NCBI GenBank assembly: GCA_030633305.1 | Contig: DAOVTB010000007.1 | Coordinates: forward strand, 1 to 57,060 | Direction of reading: 5' to 3' | Source: Candidatus Muiribacteriota bacterium | GTDB taxonomy: Bacteria; Muiribacteriota; DAOVTB01 | DNA: 57,060 nt | Shown: piece by piece, positions 28,565 to 38,665 of the stretch | Layout: every line of letters starts with the position of its first letter | Numbering within the stretch: position 1 is the first letter of the stretch | The notes under the pieces: generated by a model | What the model saw: only the letters and a program-made list of their open reading frames with translations | Told to the model about the DNA's origin: nothing | The model's database searches: none | Position numbers and translations under genes: made by a program

Positions 28565-29701
28565 TCAGTTTTTTAAATATTTAAGGCCTAGCTGGCGAAC
28601 ATTTTTATAGAATTTACTGTAGTCAGAATCTTTTTTCTTTTTATAATATTCAATCTTTGAGTCCAGAAGATTACTGAATTCCTTTTCAACAGAAAAGATC
28701 CTGATATCATCAAATTTATCGATTTCCAAGTCTTCTATCTGTATTTCATTTTCAATAACATGAAAAAAGAATCTATTTCCTAAAATGTTTTCCACTTCAA
28801 GCCTGCTGTAATTTTTGTATATCTCAAAAAGAACTTTCCCGGTAAGGGCAAGTTTCAGGATTTTATCCTTCCTGCCACGCTTGATTCTTTTCTTTATTTC
28901 ATTCAGGATAGAACTTGTTGAAAGCGAAAGATCAATTTTAACAATTTCCATCGGCCGACATGGTAACCTTTTGAATTCTACTGAAACATCATTTTTATTT
29001 TCGATAGTTATCAAGTGAAAACCTTTCAAGTGATCTATTTCTTTAAAAGAGACTTTTTCAAGACCCGGAGTCTGGATCAATGCATTTTTTCCATTTAGCT
29101 GGACTGATTCCTTACCAACCGTTGTGATTATATTTATTCCATTGCTATACATTTCTTCTTTAGACATTCCAAAATAAAGAGTTTTACCTGAATCGGCATC
29201 AATATGTTCTCTGTCTAAAACGATTACATTCAAATCCTTTTCTTTAAGACCATTTAGTTTCATTTCACTGGAGATACTTTTATGAAAATATTTTTTTCCA
29301 TAAAAAACTATATTTTTTCCATATTTTTGAAATGTTAGAGGAGAAACTTCTTTTTCACTAAATACAGAAATCCCGTCATGCCCCAGAAAAGAATCACAGG
29401 AAAAAACTGCATCATCTTTTGAAATATCACATGGACCACTACCAATAATAATTTCACATTTTACTGAAGTCAAACGATCGAACTGCTGAAGAGCACTGCT
29501 TACCTGCCTTGGATCCGGCTTCGGAATATCAAAGAAATTACTTGTGATCAAATAAAAATCTGCTTTTTCTTCAATGGCAAAATCCACTGAAGAAACAAAA
29601 TTATCAAAAAAATCTTTCTGTCTGGCTGCAAGTGTTTCTGGATCAAGATAGTAGTACTGTGGACAAAGATTCAGATTTCCAACCTGGACTATTTTAACCA
29701 T
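28565..29701 (-). CDS. Degenerate SbcD/Mre11-like protein (putative pseudo-nuclease)
   Basis: Colinear with Mre11 motifs but substituted: VGNLNL for ADIHL, ITSNFFD for IAGDLFD, GPCD for GNHD; C-terminal FKRLPCRPMEIVKIDLS resembles SbcD; adjacent to the SbcC-like gene. Confidence 0.7.
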   Translation of the reverse strand: MVKIVQVGNLNLCPQYYYLDPETLAARQKDFFDNFVSSVDFAIEEKADFYLITSNFFDIPKPDPRQVSSALQQFDRLTSVKCEIIIGSGPCDISKDDAVFSCDSFLGHDGISVFSEKEVSPLTFQKYGKNIVFYGKKYFHKSISSEMKLNGLKEKDLNVIVLDREHIDADSGKTLYFGMSKEEMYSNGINIITTVGKESVQLNGKNALIQTPGLEKVSFKEIDHLKGFHLITIENKNDVSVEFKRLPCRPMEIVKIDLSLSTSSILNEIKKRIKRGRKDKILKLALTGKVLFEIYKNYSRLEVENILGNRFFFHVIENEIQIEDLEIDKFDDIRIFSVEKEFSNLLDSKIEYYKKKKDSDYSKFYKNVRQLGLKYLKN

Positions 29702-29954
29702 TTGTAACATACCCCACTTATTTATATATAGTATTATTATAGTATAGGGGTAATACAAATTCAAGAAAACATTGAGGAAATACAGAATAATTATTAGAAA
29801 AATTCTAGACAGGATTAACAAGATAAACAGGATCAAGAAATAATAAAATTTTTGCCACAGATAAAAACAGATTGAGCACGGATAAAAAAGTAAGAAATAT
29901 ATAGAAGCTAAAATATAAGAAATCTTTTGAAAATTTGGGAATTAGTAGGAAAGA

Positions 29955-30131
29955 TCAGTGGTTATTTGAAACAGTTCTGATAAAAAAGTAAGAGAGAAAG
30001 AGAATTGCGATAATCGTGAATTCAAGATTGTCCGTAAAACAATCATTCACTAAAAAAGAAATCACATCTGATGAAAAACCTGTTTGATTGATTGCAAAGA
30101 TTAACATTATGCCGACTATGATTAGCATCAT
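29955..30131 (-). CDS. Small membrane protein (58 aa)
   Basis: SD CTGGAGG before ATG 30131: MMLIIVGIMLIFAINQTGFSSDVISFLVNDCFTDNLEFTIIAILFLSYFFIRTVSNNH; longer ORF-track start has no evident SD. Confidence 0.45.
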   Translation of the reverse strand: MMLIIVGIMLIFAINQTGFSSDVISFLVNDCFTDNLEFTIIAILFLSYFFIRTVSNNH

Positions 30132-30368
30132 TTTATATACCTCCAGCAATTGGATTTTGTTTATTCCATTTCCTATATGAAATATTTGTTCCAAAACAGA
30201 CAAACCATAGATAGATCCTTTATTTAAAGTGGTTTTCATATGATTCAATGTTTTTTTTGAGAAACAGCAGCAACAGCAACTGAAGCAAATTATATACACT
30301 TTGTCAAAATAGCGTTCACTATTTTCCAATATAAGCCAAAATAAAGAAAATTTTAAACATTTGATATT

Positions 30369-30396
30369 GGACAGGCACAGGGGCCTGTCCCTACAA
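30369..30396. repeat. Mini-palindrome R2
   Basis: ggacaggcacaggggcctgtccctacaa. Confidence 0.85.
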
Positions 30397-30446
30397 CGTT
30401 TATTATATATTCAGATATTTTTTCTTCATGTTCTTCATGTTCTTCT

Positions 30447-33400
30447 TTACTTCAACCTTAAAATCTTACGGCTAACTCTTTTAATATCTTCCATTACCAG
30501 ATATACACATGGAATAACAATAAGCGTAAGAATTGTTGAAAATGTCAGTCCCCAGGCAAGTGATTGAGCCATCGGAGCAAGAAAAGCAGCCTGGCCAGTT
30601 GTCGCGAGACACATTGGCAAAAGTCCAAAAATGGTTGTTATTGAAGTAAGAATAATGGGTCTTATTCGAATACGGCCAGCTTTAGCTACAACTTCCTTAA
30701 TTTCCATATCTTTTTCTTTCTCTTTCAATCTGAGAACAAAATCTAAAAGAACAAGCGAATCATTGACTACTATACCACTTAAAGCTACAACTCCAATCAA
30801 TGACAGAAGTCCAAGAGATTGCCCGGATACAAAAAAACCGAAAATAACACCAATAAATCCAAATGGGACAGTTGCCATAATTGTTATTGGATGTATAAAA
30901 GACTGAAACTGGGTTCCAAGAATCATGTAGATAACAAGACCAGCAAAGCAAAGAGCATACAGAAGACCTTTCATGGATTCCTTTGTATCATCAGCTTCAC
31001 CACCAAACTCAGCTCTATAATCCGGATATCCAGAAAAAATTTCAGGAATTTTCTTTTTAAACTCCTTCATCACTTTCATCGATGTATTTTTGCTTCTAAT
31101 AATATCACCTGTTACTGTAATCGTTGATTCCTGATTATGTCTGCTAAGTTTTTGAATCCCTTTTACAATTTTAATTCCGGCAATGTCGTTCAGCAGAATA
31201 TGTTTTCCGCTTTGAGTAATTATTGGCATATTCAGCACATCTTTCTTTTCATTCCGCCATTTTTCATCAAAAATGACTCTTATCTTGATTTCCTCATCCC
31301 CTGTCCTAATCGACGAGGCCACTTCACCTGCCACGCACGCTCGCAAAGTCTGAGCTACAGTCAAGACATCAACACCAAGACTCTTAGCTTTTTCTTCATC
31401 AAGTTCAACAACAATTTCACTTTTTCCTTCAGGAAAATCATCAGAAAGTTCTACAACTCCCGGCAATGTTTTAAGATACTCCATAGCTCGGCGTGCAAGT
31501 AGTTTTAAAACTTTGATATCTTCACCTTTAAAACGATATGAAATCGCATCTCCTACAGGCGGCCCACCTCGGGCAAGAAGTATATTAAAATAAATAAAAC
31601 CATTTATTTTTTTTGATTTAGTTTTCAAATCATTAATAATTTTTAGAGTATCTGTTTTCCCGTTCATTTCCTCAATATCCAGTTCCACAATAACACTTGC
31701 CTTGTTATCTCCACGCTCCATAGAATGAGAAAGCATGTACATTCCAATTCTTGTAGTAACTGTTTTGATATACTTTTTGTCAATATTATCAGCAATAAAC
31801 TTTTCAACTGTTCTTACCTGTTTTTCCGTGTCTTCAAGCGAACTATCAGAAAAGGCTTCCATATTAACCATGAAAATTCCCATATCAACTTTCCCAAAAA
31901 GAACAAACTTCATACGACTAGCTGTAAATCCTGCAATAACTGCTGCAACAAGTAATAATACAATAACCAGATAACGCATTTTGAGAACTTTTACCATAGT
32001 AATCTCATAAAAATCAAAGTACTTGTCATACCATCTAGTTTTACGACTTCCGCATTTCTCTACTTTTAAAGGGCGAACAAAATCGGCAAGATGAGAAGGC
32101 AGGATAAATAAGGCTTCAACAAGTGAACAACAAAGCGCAAGCACAATAATTACAGGGATATTGGACATGAATTTCCCCATGACTCCTGGAAGAAAGAAAA
32201 GCGGAGCAAACGCTGCAATAGTAGTAGAAACAGCAGCTATAACTGGCCACATAACCTCTTCGGTCCCTATTATCGCAGCATCCTTTGGAGAATAACCCAT
32301 TTCAAGATATCTGAAAAAATTTTCACATATTACAATTGCATCATCAACAATCATTCCCAAAACAACAATCATCCCAAATAAAGAGAGCATATTGATAGAA
32401 ATTCCAAGTGTCTTCATCAAAATAAATGTGCCTAGAAAAGCAAAAGGAATACCAATAGCAGTCCAGAACGCCATTTGAAAATTAAGAAGCAGACACAGAC
32501 TTATAAGAACAAGAATCAAACCCGAGAGTCCATTGGTCTGCATCAGGTCAATACGATCTTTGATATGAATTGATCTATCATTTATAACATTCAATTTTAT
32601 GCTTGGCGGAAAGCTTTCCTGTAATTTTTTTATTATTTTCCGCGTGGCTACAACCATTCCAATAGTGTCGCCATTTTTTCTTTTTTCAATATCAAGATTT
32701 ATGGCAAAATTTCCATTTACCTTACTCAAAGAGTTTCGTTCTTCAAAATCATTCCTGATATTTGCAACATCTCCTACAAATAGATTAGATATCCCATTTG
32801 AAGATTTCAAGACTATTTCAGCGATATCCCTGTCAGTAGAAATTTCACCAAGTGTCCTGATCAGGAATTCACCTTCTCTGGTTTTTAAGCGACCACCAGG
32901 GAGATTAAGATTTTTTCTCCGTATTGCTGAAATTACTGATGAAATCGGAAGATTATTCTGAATCAGTTTTTCTCTATCCAGCTCAACCCATATTTCTCTA
33001 TCTCTATAACCAACAAGATTTATTGTTCCTACACCACTAATATTCTTTAACTGATCTTTTGCTCTTTTGGCATAAGTCCTTAGTGTTTTTTCAGATACCT
33101 CCCCAGAGACTGTAACTGTACAAACCGGGAATTCAACTTTGATTTCTTTAATATACGGATCCTCTGCATCATCAGGAAGCAAAGATCTTATTTTATCTAC
33201 TTCACTCTTTATATCCTGTTCAACTCGATAAATATCAAACCCATCAAGTACATCAATTACAATTGTAGACATCCCTTCGTATGACACAGAAATAATATCG
33301 TCAATACCATCAATCCCGCTGATTTCTTCTTCGATTGGTTGTGTTATAAGTTTTTCAATCTCTTCAGAAGTCGCACCAGGATAAACTGTAGAAATAACTA

Positions 33401-33533
33401 TTTTATCTACTGAGATCAATGGAAGAAGTTCACGTCCCATAGTAAAGTAAAAATACAACCCTGCAATCAAGACTAAAATGATTATCATATTGGTTAAAAC
33501 AGGTTGTTTGACTGAAAATTTAGCTATACTCAT
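30447..33533 (-). CDS. RND efflux permease (AcrB/MexB-type family)
   Basis: 1028 aa; KFSVKQPVLTNMIIILVLIAGLYFYFTM, TVYPGATSEEIEKLITQPIEEEISGIDGID, GIVVNDSLVLLDF. Confidence 0.95.
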   Translation of the reverse strand: MSIAKFSVKQPVLTNMIIILVLIAGLYFYFTMGRELLPLISVDKIVISTVYPGATSEEIEKLITQPIEEEISGIDGIDDIISVSYEGMSTIVIDVLDGFDIYRVEQDIKSEVDKIRSLLPDDAEDPYIKEIKVEFPVCTVTVSGEVSEKTLRTYAKRAKDQLKNISGVGTINLVGYRDREIWVELDREKLIQNNLPISSVISAIRRKNLNLPGGRLKTREGEFLIRTLGEISTDRDIAEIVLKSSNGISNLFVGDVANIRNDFEERNSLSKVNGNFAINLDIEKRKNGDTIGMVVATRKIIKKLQESFPPSIKLNVINDRSIHIKDRIDLMQTNGLSGLILVLISLCLLLNFQMAFWTAIGIPFAFLGTFILMKTLGISINMLSLFGMIVVLGMIVDDAIVICENFFRYLEMGYSPKDAAIIGTEEVMWPVIAAVSTTIAAFAPLFFLPGVMGKFMSNIPVIIVLALCCSLVEALFILPSHLADFVRPLKVEKCGSRKTRWYDKYFDFYEITMVKVLKMRYLVIVLLLVAAVIAGFTASRMKFVLFGKVDMGIFMVNMEAFSDSSLEDTEKQVRTVEKFIADNIDKKYIKTVTTRIGMYMLSHSMERGDNKASVIVELDIEEMNGKTDTLKIINDLKTKSKKINGFIYFNILLARGGPPVGDAISYRFKGEDIKVLKLLARRAMEYLKTLPGVVELSDDFPEGKSEIVVELDEEKAKSLGVDVLTVAQTLRACVAGEVASSIRTGDEEIKIRVIFDEKWRNEKKDVLNMPIITQSGKHILLNDIAGIKIVKGIQKLSRHNQESTITVTGDIIRSKNTSMKVMKEFKKKIPEIFSGYPDYRAEFGGEADDTKESMKGLLYALCFAGLVIYMILGTQFQSFIHPITIMATVPFGFIGVIFGFFVSGQSLGLLSLIGVVALSGIVVNDSLVLLDFVLRLKEKEKDMEIKEVVAKAGRIRIRPIILTSITTIFGLLPMCLATTGQAAFLAPMAQSLAWGLTFSTILTLIVIPCVYLVMEDIKRVSRKILRLK

Positions 33534-33536
33534 AAA

Positions 33537-35000
33537 TTATTCTTTTGCCTTACCAGATATTAACATTACGGTTTCACCGCCAAGTAAAACATCTTTCCCC
33601 TCATTTACAATTTGATCTCCCTCATTCAGACTTCCAGGCATAACCTCTACAAAATCATCATTACTAAAACCAAGTTTAATTTTTACTTTCTCTGCAACAT
33701 AGTTAACAGAATCATTCTTCTTAGCAACAAGTCGATAAACATAATGCTGATCGTCATTGTATACAATTATTTTTTTGGGAAGCACTAAAACATTATCCTT
33801 TTTATCAATTATTACATCAGCTCTACAGAATTCTCCTTCAGAAAGCAGGATGCCTTGCGAAGATTTGAAATCTGAAAAAGCAGTATAACGTCCTGTTTCA
33901 CGATCTTTATGAGGAATAAGCCTGTTTAATTTGCACTTAATTTTTATACCTCTATATGGAAAAAAAACATCTACACTCATACCTGTACTTAATTTAGCAA
34001 AACTTTTTTCACCTACTACAAACTCCAGTTCACACTGGTCAACGCTGGCAAGTATAAACAGACTTTTCTGCGGTGAGACCATCTCCCCAGGACCAACTGC
34101 TCTATCAGAAAGAACGCCATCAAAGGGAGCTTTCAAAAGTGTATCTTTTATTTTTTCATCAACTTCAGAAATCCTGTTCTCAAATTCTTTCACAGATAAT
34201 TCAAGACCTTCGATATCAAATTCCATTGCCTTTAGATTTTCTTCATCGAGTTTCAAATTGCTGAGTTTTATCTTTGAAATATCCAAAGAAATTTTCCCCG
34301 TTTTCTTATCCTCAACTCTACTACCTTTTTTCAACAGATTATTGCGGGCTTTCGTTGCAAAATACTGCGATTTTGCTGAAATCAGTTGTGAGTTAGCTTC
34401 ATCAAAGGCCTGTGAAGATACAGATTTTTTCTTGTATAGATTGTTTATCCTGGTAAAATTTTTCTTAGCGTTGCCATAAAGAGCATCAGCTTTTTTTAGA
34501 TTTTCCTCCATCTCAACAAGTTCCTCAGAACGTGCACCTCTGTTTAATTTTAATAATCCCTGTTTTCTAAGATCTACTTCATAGTCAGAAATTTGCAGAT
34601 TATTCTGGTACTGTTTTTTCTTCATTTCATAGATCATTCGCTGCTTTTTGAGAGTCGTGTTTGTTTTATCACATTGGAGTTCCAGACCTTTTTTCTGAAT
34701 AAGAAGGTATTTATCATCGGTCTTGAGAATAACGTCACCTTTTTTTACTTTTTCTCCCTCAAATTTTGAGACACTAAGAACTTCACCACTATTTTTTGAT
34801 ATAAGGGGTATCTTGTATTTAAACCGTGACTGGCCAGTCAAATAGATTCGTTTTTCCAAAGTCGTTTGTATTACTTTGATAGATGAAACACTGACACTTT
34901 TTTGATCTGATTTTTCCTTTTTAAACTTATCCTGACTACCAGTTAAACCAGAAGGCATAAAAATATTGAATAAAAATAATATGATCAGTATTCTTTTCAT
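33537..35000 (-). CDS. RND periplasmic adaptor (HlyD/MFP family)
   Basis: Signal peptide, lipoyl-like halves, APFDGVLSDRAVGPGEMVSPQKSLFILAS. Confidence 0.9.
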   Translation of the reverse strand: MKRILIILFLFNIFMPSGLTGSQDKFKKEKSDQKSVSVSSIKVIQTTLEKRIYLTGQSRFKYKIPLISKNSGEVLSVSKFEGEKVKKGDVILKTDDKYLLIQKKGLELQCDKTNTTLKKQRMIYEMKKKQYQNNLQISDYEVDLRKQGLLKLNRGARSEELVEMEENLKKADALYGNAKKNFTRINNLYKKKSVSSQAFDEANSQLISAKSQYFATKARNNLLKKGSRVEDKKTGKISLDISKIKLSNLKLDEENLKAMEFDIEGLELSVKEFENRISEVDEKIKDTLLKAPFDGVLSDRAVGPGEMVSPQKSLFILASVDQCELEFVVGEKSFAKLSTGMSVDVFFPYRGIKIKCKLNRLIPHKDRETGRYTAFSDFKSSQGILLSEGEFCRADVIIDKKDNVLVLPKKIIVYNDDQHYVYRLVAKKNDSVNYVAEKVKIKLGFSNDDFVEVMPGSLNEGDQIVNEGKDVLLGGETVMLISGKAKE

Positions 35001-36289
35001 ATTTCAAGTTCCTTTCCTTGTGCATACCATTTTTCATAGCATGAAATATAGTAATCATAACGGGTATTTATCATTTTTGAACGAGTATCCGATTTCTGGG
35101 TTTCGGCTTCTGTAAGGTCCAGAACCGTAACCATTCCATTGAGATATTGATCTTTCATTATTTCATAATTTTCATTACTGAGTTTTATAGCATTTTCAAT
35201 GATTTTCAACCTGTCATTTGCCTCTTTCGCTTTAAGATGTTTGAAATATACCTGATGTGTTATCTGGTCCCTAAGATTATCTTTTTCTTTTTGAATTGCA
35301 ACTATTCCCTGTGCTGCACCCTTTATTCCATATCGGGTTTCACCAAAATCAAAAAATTTATATGCTAATTGAAGTGACGCGGTCCAGGTACTATTTGTAT
35401 CAGGATAAAATTCACTATCACTTTTGGTATATGTCGAAGAAAGATTAAGACTTGGCAGATTATCTGAAGAAACGATTTTTCTCTGGATTTCGGTTAAATG
35501 TTTTTGCTCATTCAAAATCTTATACTCATAACGCCTGTTATAGTCCATTTTTCCGGGAATATCAGAAAGTTTCAGTTCCAGCTTTATGTCTGCAGGATCA
35601 AATTTATGAAAAATTCCCCATCCAATAAGTTTATTCAGCTCCAGACATGCTATTGTATAATTATTATTAGCAATTATTACTTTCTCTTTTTCCTCGCTTA
35701 TAGCAAGTTCTCCTTTAAGAACATCCGTCCGTATTGTCAATCCACTGTTAAATCGATTCTGGATCATTTCAAACTGCAATTCAGACAGCTTAAGGTTTTC
35801 TTTTTCAAGATCATACAAAGCTTTTGCTTTTAGAATCTTTAAATATGCCAGAATTATCTGAAATTCGATCTCTTTCATTTGCATCTTGTATCGATACAAA
35901 GTAATTTTTTGTTGTACCAGAGACTGCCTGACCATCAAGGAAAATTTCCGGTTAAATACTGGTGTATTCATTGTATACGATGATGAATTCAGTGTTTGAT
36001 AAGATTGAAGCGTTCCCGTACCGGAACCAAAATTTGCAAACTGTGTTGAACTGAGATCCCTGTATTTCGTTCGAGAACGCTGACTGGATAATGAATAATT
36101 AAAATCAGGCAATAATAATCTAGTTGATTTCTTGTAATCATATACAGACTTCCTATATTCAGCTTTTCTAGCTTTTATTATAGGATTAAAACGCTGTGCT
36201 AGTTTCAAGGATTCCGAAAGTGTCAGTTTTTTACAATGTAAAAAGACAGAACATGTCAATAGAATAGAAATTATTAAAATTTTTTTCAT
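34997..36289 (-). CDS. TolC-family outer membrane efflux protein
   Basis: Signal peptide, NPIIKARKAEYRKS, repeated helical domains; 4-nt overlap with MFP gene. Confidence 0.88.
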   Translation of the reverse strand: MKKILIISILLTCSVFLHCKKLTLSESLKLAQRFNPIIKARKAEYRKSVYDYKKSTRLLLPDFNYSLSSQRSRTKYRDLSSTQFANFGSGTGTLQSYQTLNSSSYTMNTPVFNRKFSLMVRQSLVQQKITLYRYKMQMKEIEFQIILAYLKILKAKALYDLEKENLKLSELQFEMIQNRFNSGLTIRTDVLKGELAISEEKEKVIIANNNYTIACLELNKLIGWGIFHKFDPADIKLELKLSDIPGKMDYNRRYEYKILNEQKHLTEIQRKIVSSDNLPSLNLSSTYTKSDSEFYPDTNSTWTASLQLAYKFFDFGETRYGIKGAAQGIVAIQKEKDNLRDQITHQVYFKHLKAKEANDRLKIIENAIKLSNENYEIMKDQYLNGMVTVLDLTEAETQKSDTRSKMINTRYDYYISCYEKWYAQGKELEI

Positions 36290-36530
36290 AAAACCCTCTG
36301 TTTTTTAAAGATTGTTAAGTATATCAATATAGTTTCCAATTTTCAACGAACAGTCATAGCACAACTGTGTTTAAATTATACATTTTACTACGAAGATAAA
36401 AAGTGAGTTGCATAAAAATTCAAAATTCGCTCATGCAACACGCAGGGTTAAAAATAATTATAATATTTCTATAACATATTTGATTTTTTGTGATAGAATA
36501 TTATTGATTATGTTGACAACAAGGAAAGAA

Positions 36531-36941
36531 ATGAAGTTTAGAATAAAACGAAATGCTTTTACATTGATAGAGCTTATGATTGTTATCGCAATTATTGGTG
36601 TACTTGCAGCGATTGCGTTACCTAATTTTCGAAAAGCTCAATTTAAAGCAAAAAGCGTTGCATGTATAGAAACACTTAAAGGCATCGAAACAGCTCTAGA
36701 GATGTATATGATTGATTTTCCGCCGGATGGAATTCCAGTGGTAATGAATCTTACAAATGATCCTTTCCTTGCCTTTTTGCAAAAAAATTCTTATTACAAA
36801 AGTGTACCTCCAAAATGTGGACTTGGTGGTAGATATCAAATCCAACCAACCGTTCCAACTGGCAGTGGTGTAAATCTTGGTGTATATCATGTAGAATGTA
36901 CTTTTCACGGAACCCTGTCTCAGAACCTCGGCGGAAAATAG
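36531..36941 (+). CDS. Type II secretion/type IV pilin-like prepilin
   Basis: RNAFTLIELMIVIAIIGVLAAIALPNF class III signal; SD AAGGAA upstream of ATG 36531. Confidence 0.88.
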   Translation: MKFRIKRNAFTLIELMIVIAIIGVLAAIALPNFRKAQFKAKSVACIETLKGIETALEMYMIDFPPDGIPVVMNLTNDPFLAFLQKNSYYKSVPPKCGLGGRYQIQPTVPTGSGVNLGVYHVECTFHGTLSQNLGGK

Positions 36942-36970
36942 CCGATATCATATTTCCCTGTGTATCTAAT

Positions 36971-38665
36971 ATGAAAAAAATAATTATTCTTTTATTAATT
37001 CTCTTTGCTAATATCCTGCTTTTTTCACAAACTATCAGGAACGAAGAAGCAATGTACTGGTTTAATAATGGTAAATATTTTTTTGAAAGAAAAAAAGACT
37101 ATTTCAAAGCTTATCAGTGTTTTATAAAAGCAAAAGAACTTATTGGAGACAACCTGAAAATACAGAAATATATCAGGGATATTGAAAAAAAACTTAATAT
37201 AACCCAGGATGTAAACTTAATAAACATTGAAAATAGCGAACAGTTTGTTAGGCAAGCGATGTATCAGTACAAAACAAATAAAAATACAACTAAAGCTCTT
37301 CTCCTCCTGGAAAAATCATTGATCCATAACCCCAACAATGAAACCGCAAAAAACCTTATGGAAAAGATAAAGACAACAGTAGATTATGATTTAAAAAAAC
37401 AAATTCGTGCTGAAAAAAAAACTGATACACTGAAGGAATTTTACAAATTAATTATCGATAAAAAACATCATGACGCAATTGATTTTGCCTCTAAGCATTT
37501 CAAGGAACTGAAAATAAAACCTGCATTTTTAATCATATACTCTCATCTCCTGGCTTTTACACTTGATCACAAAGACTACATGAAAAACATTGCTCCACTT
37601 ATTACTGAACTTATCTCCATTTTACAGGAACGTTCTTTTTCAAAACTGATCAAAGTTGAATTATTTGATCTCTATGAGCGTCTTCGTCTTCAAAAAGCAG
37701 TTTTTGAATTTAACAATGACATTTCTATTATGAAAAGGTCTATTGATCAGGACATTCTTTCGATACTTTCTGATAACATTTCTATTGACTTTGCTCCACC
37801 TGAGCCAATGACTATACTTGATATGGATAAACTCCAGAAATTTGATTTTTTGAAATCAATTCCAATATGTATTAAAAATGGTATGTTTTATCTGAATGAA
37901 AAAAATAATGTTGAATGTTCATACCATGGACTTAGTCGAGATACAGCAATTCTTGAGAAAATACTTAACAATCCTGATAAAAAATATCTTGATTTCTATT
38001 ATGAAAAGAAAAAGATTTCTGAAATAGAAATTACTCCGTTTATTAAATCAATTGATCTTGGTAGAAAATTCGAAAAAGATGGTAATCTTCTATTAAATCA
38101 GGACAAATTTAAAGCAGCTGGCGAAAAATTCGAAAAGGCGTTACAGGTTTCTGGCCTTGCGATTTATTATTTTTTTATTGGAAAATGTCAATACAAACTC
38201 AAGGATTATGTAAAAGCAGAGAAAAACTTTAGAGAATTTGAATCAAGAGTTGGAAAAAATCCTGATCTTTATGAATTACTTGCAATGACATATCTGCATC
38301 TTAGTAAATTTCCAGAAGCACTTGAATATTTCATGAAGTTAATGCCATATCGAAAAGATAATTCAGATTTCATGCTTCAAATGGGGAATCTTCATAATAA
38401 ACTAAAGCAAATTGATAACGCTGTATTTTATTTTCAAAAATCCGCAGAATTGAATCAGCAGGATTTCCTTCCTCATTATAAGATAGGATTAATATATTTA
38501 AAAGAAAAGAATTTTAATCGGGCACATCATTATTTCATGCTTGCCCTTGAAAGATTAAATATTGATACTGCCATCTATAAAAGAATTGAAAAAATTATCC
38601 AGAATCTTAACAAGCTAATAAAAAAAGAGAATAAGCTGAATGACAGAAAAATTGAGCTTTATTGA
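36971..38665 (+). CDS. Secreted TPR-repeat protein
   Basis: Signal peptide MKKIIILLLILFANILLFSQ, multiple TPR-like units (AGEKFEKALQVSGLAIYYFFIGKCQYKLKDYVKAEKNF). Confidence 0.8.
   Translation: MKKIIILLLILFANILLFSQTIRNEEAMYWFNNGKYFFERKKDYFKAYQCFIKAKELIGDNLKIQKYIRDIEKKLNITQDVNLINIENSEQFVRQAMYQYKTNKNTTKALLLLEKSLIHNPNNETAKNLMEKIKTTVDYDLKKQIRAEKKTDTLKEFYKLIIDKKHHDAIDFASKHFKELKIKPAFLIIYSHLLAFTLDHKDYMKNIAPLITELISILQERSFSKLIKVELFDLYERLRLQKAVFEFNNDISIMKRSIDQDILSILSDNISIDFAPPEPMTILDMDKLQKFDFLKSIPICIKNGMFYLNEKNNVECSYHGLSRDTAILEKILNNPDKKYLDFYYEKKKISEIEITPFIKSIDLGRKFEKDGNLLLNQDKFKAAGEKFEKALQVSGLAIYYFFIGKCQYKLKDYVKAEKNFREFESRVGKNPDLYELLAMTYLHLSKFPEALEYFMKLMPYRKDNSDFMLQMGNLHNKLKQIDNAVFYFQKSAELNQQDFLPHYKIGLIYLKEKNFNRAHHYFMLALERLNIDTAIYKRIEKIIQNLNKLIKKENKLNDRKIELY

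Noticed and set aside
25459-29701. Ordinary SbcCD nuclease
   Set aside because: Missing zinc hook, TM hairpin and loss of Mre11 metal ligands make a canonical SbcCD annotation unsafe.
33931-34479. 182-aa plus-strand ORF
   Set aside because: Antisense to the MFP adaptor gene; Ser/Phe-rich shadow translation with no recognisable motif.
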